From Leguminivora glycinivorella (taxonomy: Eukaryota; Arthropoda; Insecta; Lepidoptera; Tortricidae): a DNA stretch of 64,000 nt. A program made the translations under genes and the position numbers. The notes beneath the pieces were generated by a model. That model ran no database searches and was not told the DNA's origin. It saw only the letters and a list, made by a program, of their open reading frames with translations. Below are positions 36,583 to 48,761 of the stretch, in pieces (position 1 is the stretch's first letter; every line of letters starts with the position of its first letter). The stretch is taken from contig NC_062977.1 in NCBI RefSeq assembly GCF_023078275.1, forward strand, positions 5,043,118 to 5,107,117. The letters run 5' to 3'.

Positions 36583-36726
36583 AGTACAGTCAACCAATTT
36601 GAATCATCGGCCACTGTAGAACCTTTGCACAGTAAACATCAATGTGACTTCTTATAGCAAATAGAACACGGTTTAAATGAGACAGGGTTCTAGAGTGGCC
36701 TAGGATTCAAATTGGTTGACCGTACT
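36583..36726. mobile_element. 144 bp hairpin MITE, AGTACAGTCAACC family
   Basis: The ends AGTACAGTCAACCAATTTGA and the complement of TCAAATTGGTTGACCGTACT flank it. Internal GGCCACT and AGTGGCC blocks recur in the copy at 59094-59226. Confidence 0.85.
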
Positions 36727-37211
36727 TATAGCTAAGAAACCAGTATTAAGTAATTTAATCACTTACATTGTTGTGGATATTAACTTAGTTCTAAAGTAAT
36801 ATATAGAAGCCTAGATTACTAACATGCGTAACTAAACTGCTTAGACATTTTATAACTTTACACGGCAAATAAATTGGACAATTTCCAAGCAGCAAGGTTT
36901 CATTAATAATATCTATCGCCCTACCGTTATATTAACGGTCTAAAGTGCTATTATGGAACCTAAATCATACCTAGCTGTGGTCAGACTCGGGTAAGCGAAA
37001 CCTGACTGAACAATTTCTGGATTGGAACAGATATCGAATAAGTAATGTAGTGTTGTGAGTATACTGACTGCCTATAAGTTGTATTGTATTGTATTGTTTT
37101 TATTCACCATAAAGTAATATGTGCATTACATGGTATGTCGTTACAAATAATTAAAGTATATATGTACATTTAAATATAACATTGAAAACATGACAAAAGA
37201 TTTTTTTTTTT

Positions 37212-37413
37212 AAGAACATGCGGCATGCACCGTGGAGGGTGCAGGCCGGGGTTCAGGCAGACCGAAAAAGAGATGGCGGGACGACTTGAACGCATTTTAT
37301 CCAAGCTGGCAAAATTACGCACTTGACAGGGTTGAGTGGAAGAAGCGAGGGGAGGCTTTTGCCCAGCAGTGGGACACTACAGTAGGCTAATAAAAAAAAA
37401 AAAAGAACATGCG
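37212..37413 (+). mobile_element. 5'-truncated RTE-like LINE with 11 bp target duplication
   Basis: AAGAACATGCG flanks the insert at 37212-37222 and 37403-37413. The insert ends in a poly(A) run. An open frame runs to the stop at 37388-37390 and reads GRPKKRWRDDLNAFYPSWQ, later EWKKRGEAFAQQWDT. This is the familiar C-terminus of a lepidopteran endonuclease-reverse transcriptase. The tail alone cannot move itself. Confidence 0.85.
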
Positions 37414-38609
37414 AATTTGTTCATGTCAATATCACAGTTTAAATATTCAGTGACAGAGTAAAAGGCATGCTTCCTGAAAAACATAGATATTTTGGTCTTA
37501 AAACTATTTGTTTGGAGGTTAGTTATTTCTTGTGGCAATTTATTGAACAGTTTGATCTTTAAGGCAATTTATTGAACAGTTTAATGCTCAAGCGAGAGAT
37601 ATTGTATGAGAAATGTAGAAAGTAGAATTTAGGAGTGGTAGTCTATAATTCAATTGGTCCCTAGCTTTCCGTAAGTAGGTAAGTAGTTAAATTAGTTAAT
37701 AAAACGGATTAAAAATAGTGATTACGAGCACCAGTAGTAACTATGTATATGTCGAGCGTGACTTGTCGATGTAAACTTATAGATAGAGACATCTGTCAGA
37801 AGAAATTACCTGCATAATATTCCAGAACGGCTGTGCTTGCACATTATAATTAACTATGTCTACTTATCGTATGTTAAGAGACAATATTTTTTTGAGTCAA
37901 TTGGCTGTAAAAAGTCGATGTAGGCATAAGGTACTAAGTACGTAGTAAATTGTACCAAGTAGTAATGCCTACAAATACTAATATGGAAAACCTTTCACAA
38001 TAAAAAAATCGTTCACAGCCATGTTTAGTAGCACTAATGTGCCTAACTCACATATCCAAAGTCACAGCAACATTTGTGTAACTAATTCCAACCAAGGTGT
38101 GTCCTAGCACTCCCAGCCAAGGCTGCGATTGTCACTGGGCGCACCTTTTGTACAATAAAACGCGGAATTTACTGTACAGTTCACGTTTAAATATGACCAG
38201 AGCTCCCTGGCCTCTGATCCGGATTATATACATTAGAAGTCAGTCCACAGTACTTGCAATTTAATTTGAATTGCAAACATTGCTGTTGAATCAAATGTAA
38301 GTTTTTATTCTGATCGTGTTCATGTGTCATATATAGAGTTACTCGAAGTAAAATGTAATCACAGAGCGCAATAGTTGATTTGATGTTTTCTGTTATATTA
38401 GATAGCTGACCAAAGGGGTATGCGATATATGGTATTCCGCATTATTTATTGTTTACCTGTTTCTAAATTTGATTTTGTATCGCAATTCTGAATAAATTAT
38501 TCGGCCACTTAGAATGGAGGATGAGTCTGGAATGTGGATGCGATTCCATGTGATTGTTTCAAACTAATAGCCGTGAAATTCTCATTAAGATCAAAGTTAA
38601 CAATACTAG
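37414..38609. other. Non-coding stretch
   Basis: It contains a local direct duplication of GGCAATTTATTGAACAGTTT (near 37535 and 37563). The sequence on both sides of the LINE insert (37070-37210, 37414-37680) looks like one older repeat that it interrupted, possibly an antisense LINE tail. Confidence 0.35.
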
Positions 38610-38782
38610 CAGGGGCCCATTTCTCAAAACTGAAAGCTACAAGTTACAAGCGGAAATCTCTTTCCAACCTGTCATATTAGACATTGACAACCACTTGTAA
38701 ATTGTAACTGGTAGCTTCGAGAAATGGGCCCCAGGGGCAGACTTGTAACTTGTAACTTTCAGTTTTGAGAAATGGGCCACTG
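38610..38782. mobile_element. TIR element, GGGCCCATTTCTC family, copy 3 (compound)
   Basis: It starts CAGGGGCCCATTTCTCAAAA and ends with GAGAAATGGGCCACTG. A further inverted end (CGAGAAATGGGCCCCAGGGG, ~38716-38735) lies inside, so two copies seem fused or nested. Confidence 0.7.
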
Positions 38783-40425
38783 GGTGCTCGACTCATTTAC
38801 TTAGTAAGCAATCAGAACATCAGTTATTTAAATCGTGTATAAATGTGGCGGAACCACTGGTTGGTGGGTGTGGCGTCATAACAAGTCCGGCCACTTGTCC
38901 GATTAAATTGTTCATTACAGATCCAATTTATCCTGATGATTATCACGCATATTGGGATCACGGTGTTCATAATAAATTGCTACAGTTTGCGAATAGTGTT
39001 AAGGGGCTGACAACAACCAATTGCGTAAAATTGATGTTACTTGCGCAGTTTTTTAAGACAAACTATTAGTCTTAGTAAGGCAAGTAAATAATATGTTATT
39101 ATTCATTATATTTAAAAGAACATAGCCGTACTCGATACACGATTTAATGAAATCGGCTCGATAGAAAAAAATTGCAAAGATTGGTCTCGAGTTCGTCATT
39201 AAACGGTTGTGTGTCGTTCAATTATTCACTTAATTGTCTTTAGTGAATATTATAATAACACATATATACATATCTAAAACACTAACGAAACATTTTGCAC
39301 AAGTAATGCATCTTTCTATTTTATTTTAATATTTTTCCGCACTTTTCGTACCTATCCGCCCTCTTTTAGTGACATCGCGCTCTCACTTACACCCATACGA
39401 TTAGACAGTGTACGCTAGCGTCAAGGCCATTGGGTGCTGTCAGCGTCTTAATTATTTTTGTAATAATGTCACGTCATAAAATATGGCATTTGTAATTTTT
39501 GCCAGCACAGACCATTTTTGTACCAGAGTTAATCATCCACAAACAAAATAGTACTCTTGCAACTATGGAGCTTTTTGAGAGATGATTTTTATAACACTTC
39601 CAAAACGACGAAAGGTTAATTACCAACACTTTTATAATAATTACATTTTTGTTTATAAGATGAAGAAAAACACCACAAACAATTTGTGACTCACGATTTT
39701 CATTACATTTTTGCTCCCTGCACTGCATTCTCTACAGTAAAGCGCAATTATACTGAGACGGACTGAGATTTTAAAGTGTAGAATTTCATAATCGTCTGAA
39801 AATTAAACTTCAAAATTAGTTTTTAAAGCATTTCATTGTTTTGCACTGTGCATTAGAACAACATGCTACTAAATATTAATTCCATAACTGTGTGTAATAA
39901 AATAATATTCCTATATATGTAATTTTTTTCTCCACCAAATATTATTTAAACAATGGTTATCTGCCATGTCACGTTTCTTCAACTATAGTATCAATTTTAA
40001 GACTGACAGATATGTAGATATCATACCGTATCGTCACCTCTGCAACTACGGTCGTAAATCTGCTTATCATACTTGATAACCACAATTTTGCCGCAAGACG
40101 GACATAATTATACTTTAAATAACATTTTTAATGTCCATAATTATTGACTTTTATTGTGTAACATTGTCAAATAAAGTAAAATGAACACAGGGTTCGTTAT
40201 TATATGCAGCGCATAAACTGGAACTACTTACACCTGTCTGTCCTATCGAGTCAGCTTACGGTTGTAGATTAGTAGACACTATGATTAACTGGTGCTTAAA
40301 TATATTATGCGTTCCACGTTAAATATACTTACTCGTACAGAATGAAAATAGGACGTTGTAATTTCACTTTCATATGTGATATTTTTATACGTAGCTATTA
40401 ACTTATTTTAAGTAAATATATTTAA
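38783..40425. other. Non-coding stretch
   Basis: A 74-codon frame at 38845-39069 and an 84-codon minus frame at 39474-39728 have no recognised motif. I see nothing else. Confidence 0.35.
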
Positions 40426-40604
40426 TCTATACTAATATTATAAATAGGAAAGTGTGTGTGTCTGTTTATTTGTCCGTCCTTCACGGCAAAACGGAGCGAC
40501 GAATTGTCGTGATTTTTTAAGTGTAAATAGTTGAAGGGATGGAGAGTGAAATAGGCTACTTTTTGTCTCTTTTTAACGCAAGCCAAGCCGCAGCCAAAAG
40601 CTAG
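40426..40604 (+). mobile_element. Non-autonomous Helitron (Lep1-like), 179 bp
   Basis: It starts TCTATACTAATATTA after A and ends CTAG before T, the expected Helitron 5'-TC...CTAG-3' ends in an AT target. The body includes TTCACGGCAAAACGGAGCGA. It is too short for Rep/helicase coding. Confidence 0.8.
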
Positions 40605-40611
40605 TAATCTA

Positions 40612-40855
40612 TAAATTGAAATAGATATCATACACGAAAGAAAAAACGACAAGGCCCACTGGCAGCCGAGCGGGGAATCGAACACGGGTCTTCAGCTTAC
40701 GCGCCTAGCCGCGTTTAGCCGTGGGCCTTGTCGTTGTTTCTTTCCTGTATGATATATATTTCAATTTATAATTTATATATACTTAGTAGTGTGACTACTT
40801 AAAGAAGAACAAAAAAAAAATATTCAATAAAATAATTTGATTTGTTCCCTAGTTG
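40612..40855. mobile_element. Inverted composite of the second tRNA-derived SINE
   Basis: 40612-40710 is the SINE head and upper body in minus orientation (B-box-like GGGGAATCGAACACGGG). From ~40718 GGGCCTTGTCGTTG begins the body and tail in plus orientation, ending CCCTAGTTGT. The two halves can fold back on each other. Confidence 0.7.
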
Positions 40856-41540
40856 TATATTTAATAATCTATTCAAGTCAATTTCATCTAATCTGTTTTA
40901 TTATAACAGGCTAGAAAAACAAACAACCTTTGCTAACGCTAAGACAGATAATAGTGGCCAACTTGCTTAGTAATTAAGGAAACTTTAAACGACTAATCAC
41001 CAATATATGTAATAATTTGATAAGCGATATCGGTAAATCAAAATTAATATTCCATGACCAATCACACGAACGTAGACCTGCAATCTGCATAATATCGGAC
41101 GTTATTAATTCGTTTATGACGCGTGGTATCGCGATTTGATTTATTCCAATCCAATGGGTTTAGTGCTATAAACAGACCTGAGACCAATTAAAACGATTTT
41201 TGTGTAACTTTTAGTATCTATCAGTAATACGATCTATCCGCGTTCTTTTTGTACCCATCTTTGACATCAGATATAATAGAGGTGCCACGGTGCCCAAAAT
41301 ACCTGCGCCACAACTAAAAATAGAGATAGAAAGAGCTAACTACGAGTACTACGATACGCTAAAGCGTTAACGATTGACCACTCTTGTCTACGAGTCTGCA
41401 CATCTAATTGTCAAAGCGCGTAACGTGTGCACTCGAATATTTTAGAGCACTTCGTAACTAAAAAATGATATATTAGAGGATAGGCTTCTGATACGTACCA
41501 GTTTTTCAGTCTAAATTGAGACTTTTTTTAAATTAAATAA
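40856..41540. other. Non-coding stretch
   Basis: AT-rich DNA, nothing recognised. Confidence 0.4.
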
Positions 41541-42075
41541 GTATATTATAAATCATCATGCGGTGCAGTGCAGCTCTTTATAAAGTGTTGGTGTCCAGGC
41601 TTCTCAGTAGAAATACTAAGCTGAGAATATATAACACCGTAATTCGACCAATCCTATTGTATGGCTGTGAGGCCTGGACAAAAAGAGGAAAGTCAGCCTT
41701 GTAGCGGAAAGGAAGATATACCGGAAAATCCTGGGACCTGTCAAGAGAGATGACGGCACGTGGAGGATAAGGAGGAATGCCGAAATAGAGGAGTTGGTGG
41801 GCGAAGCGAACATCATCGGCGTAACCAAATCCCACAGACTTCGCTGGTTCGGCCACCTACTAAGAATGGGAGAAGATCGGGTTGCCAAGAGGGCGTATCT
41901 GGGAAGACCAACTGGTGGCCACCCGGCGGGTCGGCCCAGATACCGCTGGGGAGACAGCGTCATGGCGGATCTGTGTCAGCTACAAGCAGATAATTAGCAG
42001 GAAGCTACGCAGGATAAGTGGCGTGCTCTCGTTTTGGAGGCCAAGATCCTCTTTGGATCACAGTGCCATACTAGT
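41540..42075 (+). pseudogene. LINE reverse-transcriptase C-terminal remnant (frameshifted)
   Basis: A first open stretch from 41558 includes YNTVIRPILLYGCEAWTKRG and stops at 41702-41704. A second stretch, in another phase, has WRIRRNAEIEELVGEANIIG, RLRWFGHLLRMGE and GRPRYRWGDSVMADL. These are the thumb and C-terminal motifs of a common insect non-LTR element (RTE-like). The stop and the frame change make it inactive. No catalytic FADD box remains. Confidence 0.8.
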
Positions 42076-42079
42076 TAGT

Positions 42080-42300
42080 TAGTTCTAATCATCATCATCA
42101 TTCGCATGCTCTTATCCCAGTCATTTGGGGTCAGCGCAGTATGCCCTTTTCTTCCATACTTCTCTATCGCCCGTCATCTCATCATTCACTTGTTTCCGTT
42201 TCATATAACCTTTCACACAGTCAATCCACCTTTTACTCGGTTTTCCTTTATCAACCACCTACAAATAAATACTACTGGGACGGTTCTTACACGAATATCG
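42080..42300. repeat. Dispersed repeat-like stretch
   Basis: It begins with ATCATCATCAT and contains TTATCCCAGTCATTTGGGGT. I recognise this as a widespread insect-genome repeat, possibly the antisense end of a LINE. The overlapping short frames are not genes. Confidence 0.35.
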
Positions 42301-42537
42301 ATTTAAAATCAAATCAAAACTACCACAACTACCACAAGCCAATCTAGGCGTAACTCCACTTAAGTCATTTAGCACGAAGTTATGAGCAAAGTTAACCAAT
42401 GCACATTGCACGTGCACAAGTTGGATTTAATTAAACCTAGAAACCAACACATCTATTTATTTTCTACTTTAGTTTAGGTAAACTTTTCCCCGTGTGTGCA
42501 AACCACAACTTGTACTAAGGAGTTTCTCGGAACTTAG

Positions 42538-43365
42538 GTATAAGGTGACGAACCCAATCATGGACAGTTTAAGAAAAAAATTCGCCAGTTTTTGATATTT
42601 CACTGATAAATGTAAAAATTCTACCGCCAAGCGTGTTAAATCTTTAATGTCCTATCCTTCTTCTACATTTCAAGCGTATTGCAGAATAGATATTCCTATT
42701 GGTTTCTTCATAGTTAACAAATTAAAACTAGGTGTTTTTTCTCCAATTATGGACGGCAGTTCTCCAGTAATGGATCCCCCATTATGGACAGTGAAATAAG
42801 TTTAAAATTTCACTTTTAAAGCCAACTGATACGCAATGAGTCAATTTTATACACCATAAATACAATTAGTTTGGGTTATTTTAACATAGGATTGTTTCTT
42901 GTAAATTTTGATTTTGTAAATTGTTCCTTGTCCATTATAGGAGGTAGGCAGTTTTTCGGGTCCAGTAATGGACACTTGCAAAATAACATCATTTCTTTAT
43001 ATCTTTGGAGCAACAAACTAGTATGTTTTATACCTTATATCATGCTTAATGCAGTAAGTAAAACGCATTCAAGATTACACCGTGCGTTATTTTTTTATTA
43101 TTTTATACATGAACTCATCTCTCTTAGCAACATTACTAAGAATTCGTCTTGATATTTTTTTCAGTAAACTGGTGAATTTTATCTTGTCTCCAAATCCTTC
43201 AGAAATAACCGAATTAATTGAAACTTCAAAATTAAACAGCTCTACAACTCTAGTTTATGGTACATAGCCGTCAGTTTTTAGAAACGTATTTTAGATACTT
43301 ATTTTTAAGGATTTGTGTTTTTTTGTCCATAATGGCATCACCGTCCATTATGGGGTATTTTACCT
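42538..43365. mobile_element. ~830 bp element with repeated TCCATTATGG motifs and imperfect TIRs
   Basis: The left end (TAAGGTGACGAACCCAATC) resembles the complement of the right end (TTATGGGGTATTTTACCTTA). Eight CCATTATGG or CCAGTAATGG-type motifs occur near 42557, 42745, 42766, 42780, 42931, 42963, 43326 and 43343. The interior has no protein signature. Confidence 0.5.
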
Positions 43366-45016
43366 TACACGAAATATGTATAACATATTTAGATACTTGC
43401 TTTTAGAACGAACACATTGAAAAGAAAACTGCACAGTGCACTCCATTTTACAACCTTTAGCTGCATTTTAGGTGTTTTTTTTTTAATATGGGTTTTTATT
43501 CACATATATAAATCACTGTCCTTTTCTTCATTTCTTTGTAAACCTCTTTATTATAAATGACATCAAATTGGAGATAATCACTGTCTTTCTTAATTTTTAT
43601 TTATTAATTTTCCCATTTATAATATTAGTATGGATTAAAGTATTAAATTTAAAGTTTTAAAAATTTGAAAAAAAAATAAGATTGAAAAAGCTCATGATTC
43701 TGAATAGGTAACAATAACAACTAAAAAATGTTGTGCTCTAATATAGTAATCGTAACCGAGTTCAAAAGTCTCAAAACTAAGTAAAATGGCCATCAGCAGA
43801 TAAAAAATACAAACATATGCAGTCCCTAAAACAAAGTTATCTGTGTAATTAGAATGTTACAGAACCATACTAGTTAAAACAAGTGATGGCTATATTTCTT
43901 TTATAAGGTAATTTATCTTGATCAACTGGAAATACAGCTTCCAGCGTCTTTGAAAAAGACAGTGTATCTGGTTGACCACAGGCGGTATTTTATCCTAGGC
44001 TGCACTAGACAGACCGGTCTAGATTACTACCACTATTTTACATAGCAAAATTAAAAAGAGCGTATGAAGTTGAAACATGTAGGAAGTTACGTTCTTTTGG
44101 ATCTGGCTAGGTTGCTTGAGGTGCATATTATTACACGCGGTTACAAATTAAAATAAGTAGGGACAAGCGACGTTGGGTCTGTCATAATGTTGATGCAGCG
44201 TTCATAATACTTTATGATCTATAACGATTAACGGTTAGCTCAAAAATGTGTAGGGTAGGGCATAAAATTAAAACCTACAGGGCGTGAGATTTCAGAAGAG
44301 CCTTCGGATTTTAGAGCGTGTCAACAATAACTAAAAATAAAGTGTAAGACAATTCAGTGCCCATTTTACAATTTCGTATGATTTTACCCGAAAACCAAAG
44401 GTCCTTATGAAATCTGGCTGTAGTTATTTTTACGAAGTTTGGCACAAAAGTTTGAATTCATATTAAGCGTGCTTCATTATGAGATGCACCAATCGAGCTT
44501 GAAATAAGCATGGTACCTCGAAACTTATTTGCGACAAAGGTGTATATCAAAACTTCTTTATTCTCTTGTCTTTCATTTTCCTCGTCCGGCAGTTTCTCCG
44601 TAACTTAATCCCAACATTTAAAAATTATCAGTGTCAAGACGTAATTGATTGTTTTCATTTTTTTTCTTTCGTCTCTTCCACCAGACCGTTAGTCGTGCAT
44701 CGTAAGGAGAATTTAATATTCCTTACATTTCAAAGTACACCTATTCTTTGTCAGTTGCAGTACCCCGATCGGCCTTACCTGATTGTTCTAAGAACGTTCC
44801 TGTTTAGTCCACGACTGGCTGGACTGGTTTTAACACCGAAGCCCACATTAACCTTCTGAGACAATAATTATTGGCCCAACCTATCGCTACACGACACCGG
44901 CGTTATGGTAATGGCATAGATCCCTTACGAACTAGATGAAGCGAGAGACGAGTTAGGCGAGTTGTACTGACTGTTCAATTGTTCATCTAAGTGTTGCTTT
45001 AAGCTTCTATTATAAG
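43366..45016. other. Non-coding stretch
   Basis: AT-rich DNA. A 97-codon frame at 44566-44859 is unrecognised and has no exon boundaries I trust. Confidence 0.35.
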
Positions 45017-45480
45017 TTTTTTTTTTTATACTACGTCGGTGGCAAACAAGCATACGGTCCGCCTGATGGAAAGCGGTCACCGTAAACTATGAACGCATGC
45101 AACGCAAACAGTGTCACATGCGCGTTGTCACCCCATTAGAAACTTGTACATTCCCTTTTGCTGTGTTAAGTACACAGCAAAAAGGAGTGTACAAGTTCCA
45201 AGGAGGGTTCGGGTTGCCGACGACTCTAAAGGACAATATACGGAACAAGTTAGTTCCGTAAGTCCTCCCGTCATCAGGACCGCACCCTCGTTGAGCTCTG
45301 GCAGCCTTACTCACCGGCAGGAACACAACACTATGAGTAGGGTCTAGTGCTATTTGGCTGCGGTCTTCTGTAAGGCGGAGGTACTACCCCAGTTGGGCTC
45401 TGCTCTAGATTCGAGCGAGACGATATCCGCTGTGCTGTGCCCTACCACACAAAGCGGAATATCATTCGCTATGCGCTACC
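45017..45480 (+). mobile_element. Dispersed lepidopteran repeat with internal hairpin
   Basis: A T-run is followed by ACTACGTCGGTGGCAAACAA. An inverted repeat, AACTTGTACA...GCTGTG with its complement, spans 45141-45197. A region from ~45287 is shared with 34155-34232. The class is unclear; it may be a SINE or non-autonomous retroposon. Overlapping short frames in both strands come from the hairpin. Confidence 0.5.
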
Positions 45481-46470
45481 TCCTACAAAACGAAACTATT
45501 CTATAATGCTTAATAAATATATGCATAACCGACTTTATATCGAAATTCATTTAGAAAATGTATCTTGAACTTCAAACGGCATTGAGCAGGGTGCCAGGTA
45601 GAAAAAACTATTCACTAGTATATAAATAAATAAATTTATATATTTATTTATTTATTTACTAGTATATAGGCAGTTTCTAACGCATATTTTGTGCTAAGAA
45701 TAAGAACCTGCGCACTCTAAATACAGAGTGAAGACAAAACCACAATACTTTTTTTGTTTCTAGCTACAACTTGAAATATGTACGAATTCAAGAATATTTT
45801 CTAGAGCACAGATAAACTCTTTCTGTACCTAAAGGCTTACAAAATACCTAAATACATTATGTAGTATATACTATGTTTTCCAGATTCCCTCTAATACAGG
45901 ATGGGTTTAGTAATTATTTTTGCTGCTATTATTATTTTTATTCAATGACGACGAATGCGGCGTCTGTGAGACCGAATCATAGCCAAGAACACCGCTGACC
46001 AGGGAAAATATTAAGCACATTAGTTTAATGTGCCACGACTCGTTTTCAAACAAAACGACCATTTAGCGGCCATTTACATAAACATGTATTCTAATAGTTC
46101 GATTGTAATTTAAATACTGCGACTCGCTACATTCTTGGCTACGTGAGATATTTGGAGTGCGGTAGTTTGCATATGCGCTTTAACTATTATAAATTCCCTT
46201 TGGAACTCTTGGAACTCTATATATACAGCTGCGGAAATAGCTTGTAGAGTTAGGTGCGCTATTTATGCCAGAAATTGCAGGTCCAGACCGATGTCTTGTA
46301 TTATTATTTATTTAATAATTCCAGGACCATAATATAAGTGTTTCAATCGCTTTAACATGCTGGGTAGCAGGAGATCAGGGATACTGCTCTCATTAAATAA
46401 TCGAATATATAGGTATCTAATCCTCCTTTGTTGTTTCATATTGAAGCCATAAACTTGTATGCAACCCATA
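45481..46470. other. Non-coding stretch
   Basis: AT-rich DNA with small ATTT tracts (45625-45660). No gene seen. Confidence 0.4.
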
Positions 46471-46524
46471 GATGAAATGAAATGAAATGAAATGAAATGA
46501 AATGAAATGAAATGAAATGAAATG
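46471..46524. repeat. (AAATG)n microsatellite, LINE tail
   Basis: About ten AAATG units. On the minus strand it is a (CATTT)n tail directly following the LINE 3' UTR, so it is probably the primed 3' end of the element at 46740-47945. Confidence 0.9.
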
Positions 46525-46739
46525 CATTTATTTGCTTAACATTATGTACAGATAAGGTGGTAATATCATTTGTGTTATGTATGTCCAGATAATGTCAGTA
46601 CCTTATACTAGTAGGCATGCAAATCTTATTATTTAAATCTATTTACAATATATTACATAATTATATACACCATTTATTAAATTATTGTTTCAAAATATCA
46701 GATTTATAATAAGATTAATTACGGATAAATGTCAAAGTG

Positions 46740-47627
46740 TTAACTAAAGTCTTCATTTAAATATTCCTTAACGCTATAAAAATTATGATTACTTAAAAAT
46801 GCTATGACCGCTCGTCTAAATTTAACAAATGGCATGTCTCTTAAATGTTGTGGCAGTTTATTATATATAATATATGTCATCCCGTCTACATTACTGCGGT
46901 AAAGTGCCAAATTGTTTCTCGTACCAAGAAGCTTGTTTAATCGATTAGCTCTGGCGTTTGGATTGACTTGTGCTACGAAAGTAAAGTATTGGTAGTGTTT
47001 CTTTACAAAAATGCATATTTCTGCTATATATATACATGCCAAGGGCAGAATTTTAAGTTTTATAAACATGGGTCTACATGATTCTCTTGTACCGATTCCA
47101 CATAATGCTCTGATACACTTTTTTTGGGCTTTAAATGCTCTATTAATGTCAACAGAGTTACCCCAGATTATGACACCATATCGTAACACAGATGATACGT
47201 AGCTATGATAGGCATTTAAAGCTGTGTCTAAGGATGCGATTTCTTTGAGCCGTTTGAGTGCAAACACGAATCGGTTTATTTTAGAGCATACAGTGTCAAT
47301 ATGTTTCTTCCATTTACAGTGGTCATCAAGAGTTAATCCCAGAAAGACAGTCGAATTTACCATTTCTACTTTGGTATCGTTGTACATTACATTTAATGAT
47401 AATGCTTGGCTCTTACTAGTTCGAAATTGTACAGCTTTGGTTTTATCAATATTAATTTTAAGATCGTGTATATTCAGCCAATTTACTATGGTTCTAACAG
47501 TTTCATTTATTTCATTTTCAAAAGTATTAAGGTTCGTACATCTAAACAGTAAAGTCGTATCATCGGCAAACAATATACATTTGTGAGTTGTTTGATCGGG
47601 AAGGTCATTAATGTATAGAAGAAACAA
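46740..47627 (-). pseudogene. Jockey-like LINE reverse transcriptase, C-terminal half
   Basis: An uninterrupted 295-codon frame begins within the RT domain. It holds LFLLYINDLP-type sequence, the catalytic FADDT (about residue 20), the FLGLTLDDHCKWKKHI thumb motif, YHSYVSSVLRYGVIIWGN, and a terminal FRRAVIAFLSN region before the stop. The upstream half of the RT lies at 47636-47945 in a different phase. A 1 bp loss within a duplicated GACGAAG at the usual GVPQG position separates them, so the enzyme is broken. The endonuclease is missing because the copy is 5' truncated near 47945. Confidence 0.88.
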
Positions 47628-47635
47628 TATTGGTC

Positions 47636-47945
47636 CTAAAATGCTTCCTTCGTCCTTCGTCTATTAATTTTATATTCTGACTTGACACAGACTTTTTCAT
47701 CATTCATTATTTTAGATATTTCTGTGCACTGTCTTCTTTCACTTAGGTAGCTAGTAAACCAGTCCTGAGCTTTCCCTCTAATGCCATAATTGTAAAGTTT
47801 ATTGAGAAGCGTTTTATGATTTACAAAATCGAATGCCTTAGACATATCCAAAAATAATGCTATGACAGGCTCTGTACGGTCAAGTAGATGTCTTGATTTA
47901 TGTCTATTTTTATTAAGTTTACGGTCCTCGCTTTCAGTACGGGCG
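47636..47945 (-). pseudogene. Jockey-like LINE reverse transcriptase, upstream fragment
   Basis: It encodes LFLDMSKAFDFVNHKTLLNK (the first catalytic Asp block, D-SKAFD) and YGIRGKAQDWFTSYLSERRQ. It belongs to the same element as 46740-47627 and ends out of frame with it at the mutated GVPQG site. Confidence 0.85.
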
Positions 47946-47949
47946 GCCG

Positions 47950-48312
47950 ATAACTCTTTGTTACTTTATTGGATATATTTACTGTTTATAATGTTTTTAC
48001 TGTCTTAATAGTATTTAGATAAATATTAGGTATTTATATGTATATGTGTTAGTTCGTTCTGCTTTATGTATTGTTAAATTTTTTCAGTGAGTTTAATATT
48101 TTACAGGTAAATTTTTGGAACGATGTTGTAGTTGACTCTTTTCCTATTATTTCCGATATGTCGTACGGGTTAACTTTTTCGAGATCGCAGATAAATTCAT
48201 GGTCGTATCGGTTGTGACAGTACTTAGGACAGTGTTTAAGCAGATGGTTCGATGTTGGTAGTAAGCACCCAAACGGCTTACTATAAGTAATTAGATTAGT
48301 TTTTTTTGACAA
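47950..48312 (-). pseudogene. C-terminal remnant of an RNase-H-type LINE
   Basis: An 82-codon frame (stop at 48064) has HLLKHCPKYCHNRYDHEF followed by a Phe-rich end. The H-L...CP.....R motif is typical of the C-terminus after the RNase H domain in R1/I-type insect LINEs. An AATAAA (minus strand, ~47965) follows. It is a short, 5'-truncated remnant, and the call rests on this one motif. Confidence 0.5.
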
Positions 48313-48335
48313 GGAGTAAAAAAAATCTTTTTGAG

Positions 48336-48761
48336 CTCCGTTTAATTTTTTTTTTTTTTTGGAGTTATAAAATTTTTATTGGACATAAAACTTAAGTAAC
48401 AAATAAATAATACATATCTAACTCTAAAAATAATAATAATAAAACAACTTATAATTAAATTAAAAACTAAACTAAACTAAAATACGTCTAAATATGGCCC
48501 CCGCGGCATGGTGCCAAAGATGCTGGCAGCATTCCCTCGCTGAATAGCAATGCTAATGCGTTGCGAGAGAAAGCTGCCAGCTCTCTGGTCACCGGTAGTT
48601 TCTTTGAGCTTTGCGCTCAGCTCTTTAAAAACCTCACGGGCGCTTGGACCCCATGGTCTCGACGCCAACTACCCTAAAATGGTATTGGTGTCCGAGACCC
48701 CGATATTTTGTCATCTTTTTTATTTCAGCCGCCTCCGCAGCTGCCCCAGCCCTCCGTTTAA
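48336..48761 (-). mobile_element. 5'-truncated retroposon with 10 bp target duplication
   Basis: CTCCGTTTAA flanks the insert at 48336-48345 and 48752-48761. On the minus strand it encodes a 63-residue terminus with PWGPSAREVF, TGDQRAGSFLSQRISIAIQR and GNAASIFGT (stop at 48477), then a 3' UTR with AATAAA and a poly(A) run ending at 48346. I recall similar C-termini in lepidopteran retroelement-associated proteins, but cannot assign a clade. Confidence 0.75.

Noticed and set aside
23213..38782. 8 bp target duplications for the GGCCCGTTTCTC elements (would indicate hAT)
   Set aside because: The flanks of the three copies were compared and no matching 8 bp repeats were found.
38845..39069. 74-codon frame
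   Set aside because: No motif recognised and no supporting splice or promoter context.
45114..45347. Overlapping 70-78 codon frames on both strands
   Set aside because: They are produced by the internal hairpin of a dispersed repeat.
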